Shown here piece by piece: positions 15,471 to 22,649 of a DNA stretch of 22,649 nt. Origin of the DNA: Ignatzschineria sp. Lineage in GTDB: Bacteria; Pseudomonadota; Gammaproteobacteria; Cardiobacteriales; Wohlfahrtiimonadaceae. Every line of letters begins with the position of its first letter. The stretch's first letter is position 1. The position numbers were made by a program, and so were the translations under genes. The notes beneath the pieces are model-generated. The model did not search any database. It worked only from the letters and a program-made list of their open reading frames with translations, and had not been told where the DNA came from. The DNA is taken from NCBI GenBank assembly GCA_030151245.1, contig JASLEF010000103.1, forward strand, positions 1 to 22,649, in the 5' to 3' direction.

Positions 15471-16193
15471 ATGATCCAAATACGTAAAGCTCATGAACGA
15501 GGTCATGCCGATCATGGCTGGCTCAATTCATGGCATACATTCTCATTCTCTAATTATTTCGATCCTCAAGAGATCGGTTTCTCTGACCTGTTAGTCATTA
15601 ATGATGATACCGTTGCACCTGGGAGAGGTTTTGGCGCTCATCCTCACGATAATATGGAGATCTTTAGCTATGTTTTAGCAGGCGAACTTAGCCATCAGGA
15701 CTCTATGGGGAATGGTTCAACCATTATTCCTGGTGATATTCAACTCATGAGTGCTGGCACAGGAATCGTCCATAGTGAGATGAATGGCTCTAACAAAACA
15801 CCTGTTCATTTTTTGCAAATCTGGGTAATGCCAAATGTGAAGCAAAAAAAACCTCATTATCAGCAAATCCATATTAGTACAGCTGAAAAACAGGGAAAAC
15901 TTCGTTTAATCATCTCTCCTGATGGCCAGCAAGATTCCCTATCAATTCGTCAAGATACCAAAATCTATGCAGGGTTATTTACCCAAGATGAAGAAGCCAT
16001 GTTTACCGCTGACCCCCATCGCTACTATTATCTACATGTCGCCAGTGGCAGCATCAATCTCAATGGCAAAACTTTTCATGCCGGTGATGGTGCAAGAATT
16101 CGACAAGAATCGTTGTTACATTTTTCAAAAGGTGTAGAGGCAGAAATTCTTCTCTTTGACCTTCGCCCTCATGAAAAACCGATAAGAGTGTGA
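15471..16193 (+). CDS. yhhW: Pirin family protein, YhhW-like quercetinase
   Basis: This is a bicupin pirin of 240 residues. It matches E. coli YhhW closely at the N-terminus (RKAHERGHADHGWL, then WHTFSFSNYFDP). The metal ligands fall at the same positions as in YhhW: H57 and H59 in AHPHDNMEI, H101 and E103 in GIVHSE. YhhW has quercetin 2,3-dioxygenase activity in vitro; the cellular substrate is unknown. The intact ligand set suggests an active metal site, unlike YhaK-type pirins that lack it. A strong ribosome site, AGGAGG (15460-15465), precedes the ATG by 5 bases. The divergent LysR gene and its palindrome suggest inducible control. Confidence 0.93.
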   Translation: MIQIRKAHERGHADHGWLNSWHTFSFSNYFDPQEIGFSDLLVINDDTVAPGRGFGAHPHDNMEIFSYVLAGELSHQDSMGNGSTIIPGDIQLMSAGTGIVHSEMNGSNKTPVHFLQIWVMPNVKQKKPHYQQIHISTAEKQGKLRLIISPDGQQDSLSIRQDTKIYAGLFTQDEEAMFTADPHRYYYLHVASGSINLNGKTFHAGDGARIRQESLLHFSKGVEAEILLFDLRPHEKPIRV

Positions 16194-16253
16194 CCCTAAC
16201 CTTTTCGATAAAATCGTCACTATCCATATTCAGTCAACGAAAACTTGATCATC

Positions 16254-16297
16254 AAAAAAGCGATCTTTTATAGATCGCTTTCCATTTTTTAATTTTT
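16254..16297 (+). terminator. Terminator of the pirin gene, possibly bidirectional
   Basis: A 10-bp stem, AAAGCGATCT / AGATCGCTTT, with a 5-base loop has T-rich sequence on the plus side. The A6 run before it also gives a T run on the minus strand, so it may end minus-strand transcripts from the peptide gene. Confidence 0.8.
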
Positions 16298-16520
16298 TAA
16301 CAGTCATTTTGATATCTTGCTTCAAGACCCAATATTGTGCTATTTAATAGTTTATGCAACACCTACAGCACAATCAATTAGCCCATCAAATAATTCTATT
16401 ACTATCCCTGTTACTGTTACTATCTCTATAACTACTTTAGTAATCATTACCACTTACAGAAACAACTAATTAACAATGACGCTGTAGAAAATATTCAATA
16501 ATCATCAAGAATATTTCTGA
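16298..16520. other. Gene-free stretch after the pirin gene
   Basis: It contains a pyrimidine-rich stretch with a rough 6-base period (TTACTA-like, 16399-16436) and an AT-rich inverted repeat AAATATTC / GAATATTT (16489-16496 and 16509-16516) just past the peptide gene's stop. No ORF or RNA gene is recognised. Confidence 0.4.
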
Positions 16521-16664
16521 TTAGAGGGTACAAGCACCGCCCACACAACCAACATCTTCCACCTCTTCAGGCTCTGAAGCATCAATTGGATTCTCCGAAT
16601 TACGAGCAACCCCTTCGTATAGGTTATCTAAATCAAATGTTAAATCATCTAACTCATCACTCAT
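16521..16664 (-). CDS. 47-residue acidic peptide with C-terminal CVGGAC tail; RiPP-precursor-like
   Basis: The start at 16664 is supported by AAGGAG (plus-strand positions 16673-16678) with 8-base spacing; the longer frame from 16718 would run through the promoter. The peptide has 14 Asp/Glu and one Arg. The N-terminal half contains TFDLDNLY (9-16), which resembles the F-x-L-D leader box of class I and FxLD lanthipeptides. The only two cysteines, C40 and C45, sit in the last eight residues as GCVGGACTL. This division into an acidic leader and a short Cys/Gly/Thr core is typical of ribosomally made, modified peptides, but no maturase, protease or exporter gene is recognised nearby. A metal- or redox-binding peptide, or a signalling peptide, is equally possible. 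The DUF817 gene lies 154 bases upstream on the same strand. I do not recognise a named family. Confidence 0.75.
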   Translation of the reverse strand: MSDELDDLTFDLDNLYEGVARNSENPIDASEPEEVEDVGCVGGACTL

Positions 16665-16695
16665 TTTCAAAACTCCTTCTAACAAATAGGTCTCT

Positions 16696-16701
16696 ATTAT
16701 A
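16696..16701 (-). promoter_or_regulatory. -10 element of the peptide gene
   Basis: TATAAT on the minus strand lies 31 bases before the peptide start, giving a leader of about 25 bases. The -35 region is poor; TGTCG occurs twice just upstream (in TGTCGAAATATTGTCGG). It suggests the peptide gene can be transcribed independently of the DUF817 gene. Confidence 0.45.
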
Positions 16702-16818
16702 TAAAATAATGCCGACAATATTTCGACATTGACTAATTTTCATGAAAATATTCTACAACAGCTCTCTTATAAAGATAAGTTCAGCGACTTCACTAACAGC
16801 TTCATTAATAACTTTATT

Positions 16819-17619
16819 TTAAGAAAATGCACCATTAATGCTTGCATTCTCCTCCCCTCTTGCGACAGGATAGACTCCATAGACAATCGCTAATGCGGTT
16901 AATACCAATAAGTACCAAGAAATAATTTTTTGAGGTGACACCATCTGCCAGATATTTATTTGATGAGGGTAAGTCCAAATCGTATAAAAAGTGCCTATAT
17001 TCTCAGCAACCCACAACAATCCACCGATTGATATTAATACCATCAAAAAAGGAAGCTTTAATAAGCCTACAGTCAGATCAAAAGTAATGGTTGTCCGCCA
17101 AAAAATCAACATACTTAACCCCAGAATCAACCAACGTAAATCCCAAATATAGTGGTGACTCATGAAGTTAATATATGCTAACAATGCCGTCAATAAGATC
17201 CAAGGATAACTAGGGAAATTCACAAAAGTACAGTGAAAGTTTCGCTGAAATCGGAGGATATAGGAGCCTACAGAAGCATACATAAACCCGGTAAACAGTG
17301 GAACGCCATAAAGATAGAGTACTCCCGCTTGAGAGTAACTCCAAGAGCCCATTTTAGTCTTAAATATCTCCATCGTCATTCCTAAAAAATGAAAAATAAA
17401 GATCATTGCCGACTCTCGAAGTGTCTCAACTTTGAATAATATAAACAATATTTGAATCACTAATGCCGCAATAGCTAAAAAATCATAGCGACTCATCACG
17501 GCATCAACAGGATAAAAAAGCGCTGTCGTGGCAATTAATAGTAATAAAGAGATTCCAAAGATACAGCTATTTAATTGCTTATAGCTAAAATCAAGAATCC
17601 CTATAAATATTTTTTTCAT
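16819..17619 (-). CDS. DUF817 family integral membrane protein
   Basis: This is a 266-residue inner-membrane protein with about eight hydrophobic segments (near 18-36, 46-63, 70-85, 100-120, 138-152, 158-175, 186-206 and 230-250). It matches DUF817 as recalled: FHLFG-like FHFLGMTMEIFKTKMGSWSY, GVPLFTGFMYASVGSYI, the SHHYIWDLRW segment, WVAENIGTFYTIWTYPHQ and WQMVSPQKIISWYLLV. The conserved Glu, His and Trp residues inside or at the edge of the membrane suggest a catalytic or metal-binding membrane protein, but no function is established for the family. It is transcribed away from msrA and toward the small peptide gene. The ribosome site is weak. Confidence 0.88.
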   Translation of the reverse strand: MKKIFIGILDFSYKQLNSCIFGISLLLLIATTALFYPVDAVMSRYDFLAIAALVIQILFILFKVETLRESAMIFIFHFLGMTMEIFKTKMGSWSYSQAGVLYLYGVPLFTGFMYASVGSYILRFQRNFHCTFVNFPSYPWILLTALLAYINFMSHHYIWDLRWLILGLSMLIFWRTTITFDLTVGLLKLPFLMVLISIGGLLWVAENIGTFYTIWTYPHQINIWQMVSPQKIISWYLLVLTALAIVYGVYPVARGEENASINGAFS

Positions 17620-17643
17620 TGCTAAATTCTACCCCAAATCAAC

Positions 17644-17670
17644 AAGATCATCTACCTGTAAAGATCATCT
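17644..17670. repeat. 10-bp direct repeat between DUF817 gene and msrA
   Basis: AAGATCATCT occurs at 17644-17653 and 17661-17670, 17 bases apart, in the divergent promoter region. It may be a regulator site. Confidence 0.4.
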
Positions 17671-17784
17671 TAGAGCCAGCCGCTATCCCTTTCTCATAGA
17701 TAGAACATATCTAATAAAATTCCAGCAAATATTGTATGCTAGAGAGATCTATCGTATCTACTAAGAAAAAAAGGGAGTTTAAAT

Positions 17785-18297
17785 ATGCAAGATCAAGATA
17801 TTAGAACCATTGTTGTTGCTGGAGGTTGTTTCTGGGGCGTTGAAGAGTACTACAAACGTCTAAAAGGCGTTATTTCAACCAAAGTGGGCTATGCACAAGG
17901 CATCACAGAGTCCCCAACCTATGAAGCCGTTTGTACAATGGAAACAGATCATGCAGAAGTTGTTGAAGTCACTTATGATGCCAATGTGATCACGCTTGAA
18001 AATATTTTAGAGCATCTTTTTCGTATGATTGACCCCCTCTCCATGAACCAACAAGGCGGAGATGTCGGAACACAGTATCGAACTGGTGTTTACTATCAGG
18101 ACTCGCAAGACCTCCCCATCATTAAAGCTTTCTTTAACCAAGAACAACAAGCCTATTCAGCGCCGATTGCCGTAGAAGTTGAACCCTTAAAAATATTTTG
18201 GCAAGCAGAAACGATGCATCAAGATTATCTTTCTAAAAATCCTCAAGGTTATTGTCATATCAATTTTGCACTCATTAAGCCGAGAGAACTGAAGTAG
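17785..18297 (+). CDS. msrA: Peptide methionine (S)-S-oxide reductase
   Basis: MsrA repairs methionine S-sulfoxide in proteins and free methionine, using thioredoxin. The product is 170 residues. GGCFWG at 13-18 holds the catalytic C15; ETDHAEVVEV (53-62), GGDVGTQYRTG (91-101) and a C-terminal recycling cysteine, C157 in GYCHINF, complete the motifs. There is no signal peptide and no fused MsrB domain, so it is cytoplasmic. GGGAG about 8 bases upstream is the ribosome site. It is divergent from the DUF817 gene. Confidence 0.97.
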   Translation: MQDQDIRTIVVAGGCFWGVEEYYKRLKGVISTKVGYAQGITESPTYEAVCTMETDHAEVVEVTYDANVITLENILEHLFRMIDPLSMNQQGGDVGTQYRTGVYYQDSQDLPIIKAFFNQEQQAYSAPIAVEVEPLKIFWQAETMHQDYLSKNPQGYCHINFALIKPRELK

Positions 18298-18324
18298 TTT
18301 CATCTCGTTAAAAAACTGATCGAC

Positions 18325-18360
18325 AAAATTACCTGATCAATGTCAGGTAATCTTAACTTA
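18325..18360 (+). terminator. Candidate terminator of msrA
   Basis: A perfect 9-bp stem, ATTACCTGA / TCAGGTAAT (18328-18351), with loop TCAATG is followed by a weak T-containing tail. Confidence 0.5.
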
Positions 18361-18487
18361 TCTCCCCGACCGTCTGTTTTTTGCGTTAACATTACCAAGG
18401 TCATCATTAAATACAGTCAGTTAAGCCTTGCTCAATATTACCATAATTATAAAAATAAAGAGTATCCTTAACCAATAGTGAGGGGTT

Positions 18488-19090
18488 ATGAAACAGAGAG
18501 TTAGCGATCAAAGTCTTATCTCTTTTTACCAAAAAATAAGCCAATATACTTCATTCAAAGAGATTAAGTGTTTCAAGTCTCAAAAGGGCTTGTCACTGAA
18601 TGCAGAATTATTCCCTGATAAAGATCTTTATGACTTTATTGATAGCAATATTCACAACCTAAAATCGGTGGGGGTTGAAGGTTTATTGCAATATCGTATG
18701 CATATTTATCAATATAAATCGATTGAAACAATTCCGATATTAAAAAAACTAGAACTCAATTTTGAAATTATTGAAAATTTGGGATCCATTGCCAAAGTAC
18801 AACAAGCTGTCATCAATCTCATTGATTACGCTATTTATAGTATTGCGACTCACGATACCTCTCATGAAGCCATTAATCAGATTCGCGAATATATCTTTAC
18901 CCTAGAAGATTACTGCCTTCAGATTGAACATACTAAAGAACTCAGAGAACAGTGCCAAGCCGGCAGTGAATCAACACCTGATGCTTTACAAGTCAAACTA
19001 GAGGAAGATTTACAGAAGATGCAATGTTATCTAAAGCAGATTCAAGCCATTAATGATTATATCCTTCAAGCAATGCGCAAAGCATCATAA
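18488..19090 (+). CDS. Hypothetical helical protein, 200 residues
   Basis: The product is not recognised. It is soluble, with no signal peptide or membrane segment. It appears mainly helical, with a strand-like N-terminal third and a C-terminal half (about 100-198) of long amphipathic helices rich in Gln, Glu, Ile and Leu that could form a coiled coil. Four cysteines (28, 143, 156, 180) form no known motif. GAGGGG precedes the ATG at normal spacing, so translation is likely. It has its own gap from msrA (190 bases, with a hairpin) and ends before a strong terminator shared with the convergent lysS. Confidence 0.8.
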   Translation: MKQRVSDQSLISFYQKISQYTSFKEIKCFKSQKGLSLNAELFPDKDLYDFIDSNIHNLKSVGVEGLLQYRMHIYQYKSIETIPILKKLELNFEIIENLGSIAKVQQAVINLIDYAIYSIATHDTSHEAINQIREYIFTLEDYCLQIEHTKELREQCQAGSESTPDALQVKLEEDLQKMQCYLKQIQAINDYILQAMRKAS

Positions 19091-19172
19091 GCCTCTGAAA
19101 GGAACTAAAAACAGCTATCGATAGCTTCTAGAGCGGAAATAAAACCAAAAATATATCCCTTTTCGAATCAAA

Positions 19173-19210
19173 AAAATCCCTCAGCATCTTCCAATATGCT
19201 GAGGGATTTT
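19173..19210. terminator. Bidirectional terminator between hypothetical gene and lysS
   Basis: A perfect 15-bp stem, AAAATCCCTCAGCAT / ATGCTGAGGGATTTT, with an 8-base loop has an A run on the left and T run on the right, so it can end transcripts from both convergent genes. Confidence 0.9.
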
Positions 19211-19256
19211 AGATGTAAATAGCTCTCTAGATATCAATAATAGATCACAAGATCTA

Positions 19257-20777
19257 TTAGTCACGCACACGCATATGTGGAAATAAGAGAACATCACGGA
19301 TAGAAGGTGCATCTGTAAAGATCATCACTAAACGATCTATTCCTATCCCTTCTCCCGCTGTTGGCGGCATACCATACTCAAGCGCAGTCACAAACTCTTT
19401 ATCATAGTGCATCGCTTCATCATCACCTGAATCTTTATCTTCTACCTGTGCAATAAAACGATCATGTTGATCTTCTGCATCATTAAGCTCCGAATAACCA
19501 TTACCGACTTCGCGTCCGCCGATAAAATACTCAAAACGATCAGTAATCAGTGGATTCTCATCATTTTTACGCGCAAGCGGAGAAACCGCTAAAGGATAAC
19601 CCGTAATAAAAGTTGGCTGCAAAAGACTCTCTTCCACTTTCTCATCGAATATTTCCATCAAGATTTTACCCCAGCAATCATTCACCTTATCATATTTAAT
19701 ATGGAAGTGATCTGCCAGCGCAGCAACGCCTTCACGAGTATCAAGATCATAATCTTTCGCCTCAGGGCAATGTTTTACAATGGACTCTTGAACCGTCATA
19801 CGCTCAGCAGGTTTGCTAAAATCAATGGTGTAACCTTGATATTCAACCTTCGGATTTCCATCATTCACGCTCAACGCAATTTCCTGCATCATCGCATCGG
19901 TCATATCCATCATATCTTTATAATCTGCATAAGCCCAATACCACTCCATCATTGTAAATTCTGGATTGTGACGCGTTGAAACCCCTTCATTACGGAAATT
20001 GCGGTTAATTTCATAAACACGCTCCATCCCACCGACGACAAGACGTTTTAAGTAGAGCTCAGGAGCAATACGGAGATAGAACTCCATATCTAAAGCATTA
20101 TGATGCGTCACAAATGGTTTCGCATTCGCCCCACCCGGAATCGAGTGCATCATTGGAGTTTCAACCTCTTCAAAGCGACGAGCATCCATAAAGGTACGAA
20201 TCGTGCGGAGAATCAGGTTGCGTTTACGGAAAGTTTCACGAGATTCTTGATTCATAATGAGATCAAGATAACGCTGGCGATAACGCGCCTCCACATCCGT
20301 CAAACCATGAAACTTATCTGGCAATGGACGAAGTGATTTCGTCAATAACGTTAAAGTATTCGCTCGTACTGTCAGTTCCCCTTTATCAGAACGAGATACC
20401 TCCCCTTCCACAGCAATAATGTCACCAATATCCCATGTCGCAAACTCATCAAATGCTTCTTGCCCTAAAAGCCCGATATTCGCAAAAATTTGAATATCCC
20501 CAGTTTGGTCACGAAGACTCGCAAATCCACCCTTACCAAAGAGACGTTTGGCAACAATACGACCTGCCATCTTCACAATTTTTCCCTTCTCCTTCAGCGC
20601 ATCGCGATCGAGACCTTCCATCTGTTTATGGAGCGCCTTTGCATCGGTATCTTTTCTAAAGTTATTTGGGAATGCTACCGTCTTCTCTTCACGAATCTTC
20701 GCGAGTTTTTCACGGCGCTCTGTAATAAGATGATTTTCAGTTTGATCGTGATCGTTCACTACAGTCTCTTTTGTCAT
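19257..20777 (-). CDS. lysS: Lysyl-tRNA synthetase, class II
   Basis: LysS charges tRNA-Lys with lysine in the cytoplasm. The product is 506 residues (E. coli LysS is 505). The N-terminal OB-fold anticodon-binding domain covers about 67-148 (MAGRIVAKRLFGKGGFASLRD). The class II core follows, with motif 2 around 251-282 (VYEINRNFRNEG, then HNPEFTMMEWY) and motif 3 near the C-terminus (GEGIGIDRLVMIF). No Shine-Dalgarno is obvious before ATG 20777. prfB, the usual upstream partner, is absent; guaB lies upstream on the same strand across a 353-base gap. An inverted repeat TTAATGCA / TGCATTAA at 20836-20874 lies in its leader or promoter region. Confidence 0.97.
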   Translation of the reverse strand: MTKETVVNDHDQTENHLITERREKLAKIREEKTVAFPNNFRKDTDAKALHKQMEGLDRDALKEKGKIVKMAGRIVAKRLFGKGGFASLRDQTGDIQIFANIGLLGQEAFDEFATWDIGDIIAVEGEVSRSDKGELTVRANTLTLLTKSLRPLPDKFHGLTDVEARYRQRYLDLIMNQESRETFRKRNLILRTIRTFMDARRFEEVETPMMHSIPGGANAKPFVTHHNALDMEFYLRIAPELYLKRLVVGGMERVYEINRNFRNEGVSTRHNPEFTMMEWYWAYADYKDMMDMTDAMMQEIALSVNDGNPKVEYQGYTIDFSKPAERMTVQESIVKHCPEAKDYDLDTREGVAALADHFHIKYDKVNDCWGKILMEIFDEKVEESLLQPTFITGYPLAVSPLARKNDENPLITDRFEYFIGGREVGNGYSELNDAEDQHDRFIAQVEDKDSGDDEAMHYDKEFVTALEYGMPPTAGEGIGIDRLVMIFTDAPSIRDVLLFPHMRVRD

Positions 20778-21130
20778 TATGTTTTCTACTTCAAATAATG
20801 GTAAACATATTTAGAGCATTTATTAAAATTAAAACTTAATGCAGGCTCACTTTATAACGCCCTTCGTGCATTAACGATTAATAGCTCTACCCCAAGATTT
20901 ATTGAGATTCTAAAATTTGGCACTGTCGCCTATTTTTAACATCTAATAAAATCATAAAATCCCGGAGATCACTCCCCGAGATTTTCTTCGCAAAATAGCG
21001 AATTAATCAACCTGCTATTATCCACTATTTTGCAATAAATTACCTTAAAAGCTTTAATTAATTTTCGAATAAGAGATCCCTTACAACATCCGAGCTCTTT
21101 TTCAATAAACTATACGAGCCATGCGCTCAA
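20778..21130. other. Gene-free stretch between guaB and lysS, with inverted repeats
   Basis: Three inverted repeats are visible: TTAATGCA / TGCATTAA (20836-20843, 20867-20874); an imperfect hairpin AAAATCCCGG / CCGAGATTTT (20956-20985) with a T-rich tail on the minus strand, the likely guaB terminator; and GCAAAATAG / CTATTTTGC (20990-20998, 21025-21033). No ORF or RNA gene is evident. Confidence 0.5.
20950..20985 (-). terminator. Candidate terminator of guaB
   Basis: On the minus strand AAAATCTCGG pairs with CCGGGATTTT with one mismatch, and ATTTTATGATT follows. It lies about 145 bases after the guaB stop. Confidence 0.45.
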
Positions 21131-22591
21131 TTAACGAGAATAGTTCGGTGCTTCTTTAGTGATTGTGACATCATGAACATGAGATTCACTCATTCCAGCA
21201 CTGGTAATCTCCACAAATTGCGGCTTAGTATTCATTTCTGCAATCGTACCACAGCCAACATAGCCCATACCTGCTCGAATTCCACCCATTAATTGGTGAA
21301 TAATCGGTGAAGCAGAACCTTTATAGGCAACGCGTCCCTCAATCCCTTCAGGTACTAACTTATCTGCGCTAGATCCCTCTTGGAAATAACGATCTGAAGA
21401 TCCTGCGCTCATAGCACCTAAGGATCCCATTCCACGGTATGATTTATAGGCACGACCTTGGTAAAACTCAATTTCACCTGGTGACTCATCTGTTCCTGCT
21501 AAGATGGAACCTACCATGATTGAGTTTGCACCCGCCGCTAAGGCTTTCACCATATCTCCAGAATAACGGATCCCGCCATCAGCAATCACCGGAACGCCTG
21601 TACCACGTAGTGCTGCAGCAACATTTGCAATGGCACTCACTTGCGGGAAACCGATCCCTGCAATAATACGGGTGGTACAGATTGAACCTGGACCAATTCC
21701 TACTTTAACACCATCTGTTCCTGCTGCTAAAAGCGCTTTTGCTGCTTCTGCCGTTGCGATATTACCACTAATCACTTGAAGATCAGGATAGGTCTGTTTT
21801 ACCCAACGAACACGATCGATCACCCCTTTTGAGTGACCATGCGCCGTATCTACGATAATCACATCAACCCCAACATCAACGAGTTGTTCAATACGCTCTT
21901 CAGTCCCGGCACCTGCCCCGACTGCTGCACCACAAATTAAACGCTCTTCATCATCCATAACTGCGTTAGGATTTTTATCCGTATGAGAAAGGTCTTTAAC
22001 CGTAATTAAACCACGAAGCTCATTCTTATCATTCACCACAACTAAACGCTCTAAGCGATGAGTACGTAAACGTTCAATGATCTCTTCGCGGGTTGCCCCT
22101 TCATGGATAGTAATAAGGCGATCACGGTTCGTCATCGCCTTAGTAATATTTTGTGTTAAATCCGTTTGGAATCGTAAGTCACGCGTCGTGATAATCCCAG
22201 CAACTTTTCCATCAGTACTTAATACCGGTACACTAGAAATATTGCGTCCACGCATAATATTACGAACTTCTTCAAGCGTCACTTCCGTCGTAACAGTAAT
22301 GGGATCAGTCAATACGCCACTTTCAAAGTTTTTTACTTTACGAACTTGTCTTGCTTGTTCTGCTGGCGTTAGGTTCTTATGGATAATACCGATACCACCT
22401 TGCTGCGCTAATGCAACGGCCATTTTACTCTCAGTCACCGTATCCATTGCTGCAGAAAGAAGCGGAATGTTCAACGCTATTTTCTGTGTTAATTGCGTCC
22501 TCAATGACACATCTCGTGGAAGAACTTCTGAGTAATCAGGTACTAATAATACGTCATCAAAGGTTAAACCTTTTTCCATAATTCTAAGCAT
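21131..22591 (-). CDS. guaB: Inosine-5'-monophosphate dehydrogenase
   Basis: GuaB oxidises IMP to XMP with NAD+, the first committed step to GMP. The product is 486 residues (E. coli 488). The TIM-barrel catalytic domain is interrupted by two CBS domains (about 93-203; LTDPITVTTEVTLEEV, then HRLERLVVVNDK). Catalytic C305 is in GPGSICTTR, in the loop after VKVGIG, and the flap region follows GMGSLGAMSAGSSDRYF. ATG 22591 is preceded by GGAG with 8-base spacing. guaA, which forms an operon with guaB in many gammaproteobacteria, is not downstream; lysS is, after a candidate terminator. Confidence 0.98.
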   Translation of the reverse strand: MLRIMEKGLTFDDVLLVPDYSEVLPRDVSLRTQLTQKIALNIPLLSAAMDTVTESKMAVALAQQGGIGIIHKNLTPAEQARQVRKVKNFESGVLTDPITVTTEVTLEEVRNIMRGRNISSVPVLSTDGKVAGIITTRDLRFQTDLTQNITKAMTNRDRLITIHEGATREEIIERLRTHRLERLVVVNDKNELRGLITVKDLSHTDKNPNAVMDDEERLICGAAVGAGAGTEERIEQLVDVGVDVIIVDTAHGHSKGVIDRVRWVKQTYPDLQVISGNIATAEAAKALLAAGTDGVKVGIGPGSICTTRIIAGIGFPQVSAIANVAAALRGTGVPVIADGGIRYSGDMVKALAAGANSIMVGSILAGTDESPGEIEFYQGRAYKSYRGMGSLGAMSAGSSDRYFQEGSSADKLVPEGIEGRVAYKGSASPIIHQLMGGIRAGMGYVGCGTIAEMNTKPQFVEITSAGMSESHVHDVTITKEAPNYSR

Positions 22592-22629
22592 AGTGTCTCT
22601 CTCCAGAACGCCAATTTAAAAAGTGGCTT

Positions 22630-22638
22630 ATTCTAACA
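22630..22638 (-). promoter_or_regulatory. Candidate guaB promoter (-10)
   Basis: On the minus strand TGTTAGAAT forms an extended -10 about 39 bases before the guaB start. The -35 region would fall at or beyond the window edge. Confidence 0.35.
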
Positions 22639-22649
22639 CAAAAAAAGCA

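Noticed and set aside
16399..16436. Hexamer-like pyrimidine repeat as a functional array
   Set aside because: The periodicity is loose and units are too diverged to call a tandem repeat with confidence.
16665..16718. Longer peptide start at 16718
   Set aside because: It would include the -10 region; AAGGAG clearly serves ATG 16664.
19701..20798. Plus-strand ORFs within and beside lysS
   Set aside because: They are antisense shadows of a well-supported synthetase gene.
22077..22535. 152-codon plus-strand ORF over guaB
   Set aside because: It is antisense to the guaB catalytic and CBS region, with no family features.

Overview
The window looks like a chromosomal segment of a low-GC gammaproteobacterium. 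It has Gram-negative envelope genes (lptD, lpxK) and housekeeping genes whose predicted proteins resemble enterobacterial ones: PlaP/PuuP, YhbW, YhhW, RNase R, class II LysS and GuaB. An Ignatzschineria/Wohlfahrtiimonas-type member of the Cardiobacteriales would fit the AT-rich base use and gene content. That assignment is inference from memory of families; no rRNA or species marker is present. No insertion sequence, prophage, tRNA or CRISPR array was seen.

Layout. 1-2313: lptD, 5' end at or beyond the window edge. 2314-2935: terminator, a doubtful 62-codon minus-strand ORF and AT-only inverted repeats. 2936-4372: putrescine-type permease followed by a strong terminator. 4373-4774: three 13-bp direct repeats, then a 113-residue protein resembling Imm51 immunity proteins. 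5171-5618: an array of 64 consecutive heptanucleotides (consensus TATTCGG) with no change of register. 5737-6717: YhbW-like flavin monooxygenase. 7026-7463 (minus): dtd. 7608-10261: HAD phosphatase, type III pantothenate kinase and lpxK, with a second, short heptamer array ahead of lpxK. 10466-13154: DUF2218 gene and rnr, probably one operon, ending in a terminator. 13288-14388: dinB, whose stop overlaps the stop of a convergent LysR gene. 14385-16193: LysR gene and a divergent pirin gene around a palindromic operator-like site. 16521-17619 (minus): a 47-residue acidic peptide gene ending in a C-x4-C tail, downstream of a DUF817 membrane protein. 17785-19090: msrA and an unrecognised helical protein. 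19257-22591 (minus): lysS and guaB.

Functionally the genes cover outer-membrane biogenesis (LptD inserts LPS; LpxK makes lipid A), polyamine uptake, CoA synthesis, translation quality control and charging (Dtd, LysS), RNA decay (RNase R), lesion bypass (Pol IV), redox repair (MsrA, pirin) and guanine nucleotide synthesis.

The least explained items are the 64-unit heptamer array, the 47-residue peptide with an FDLD motif and a CVGGAC tail, the orphan Imm51-like gene, and a pantothenate kinase that lacks the Asp of the DxGTA motif.
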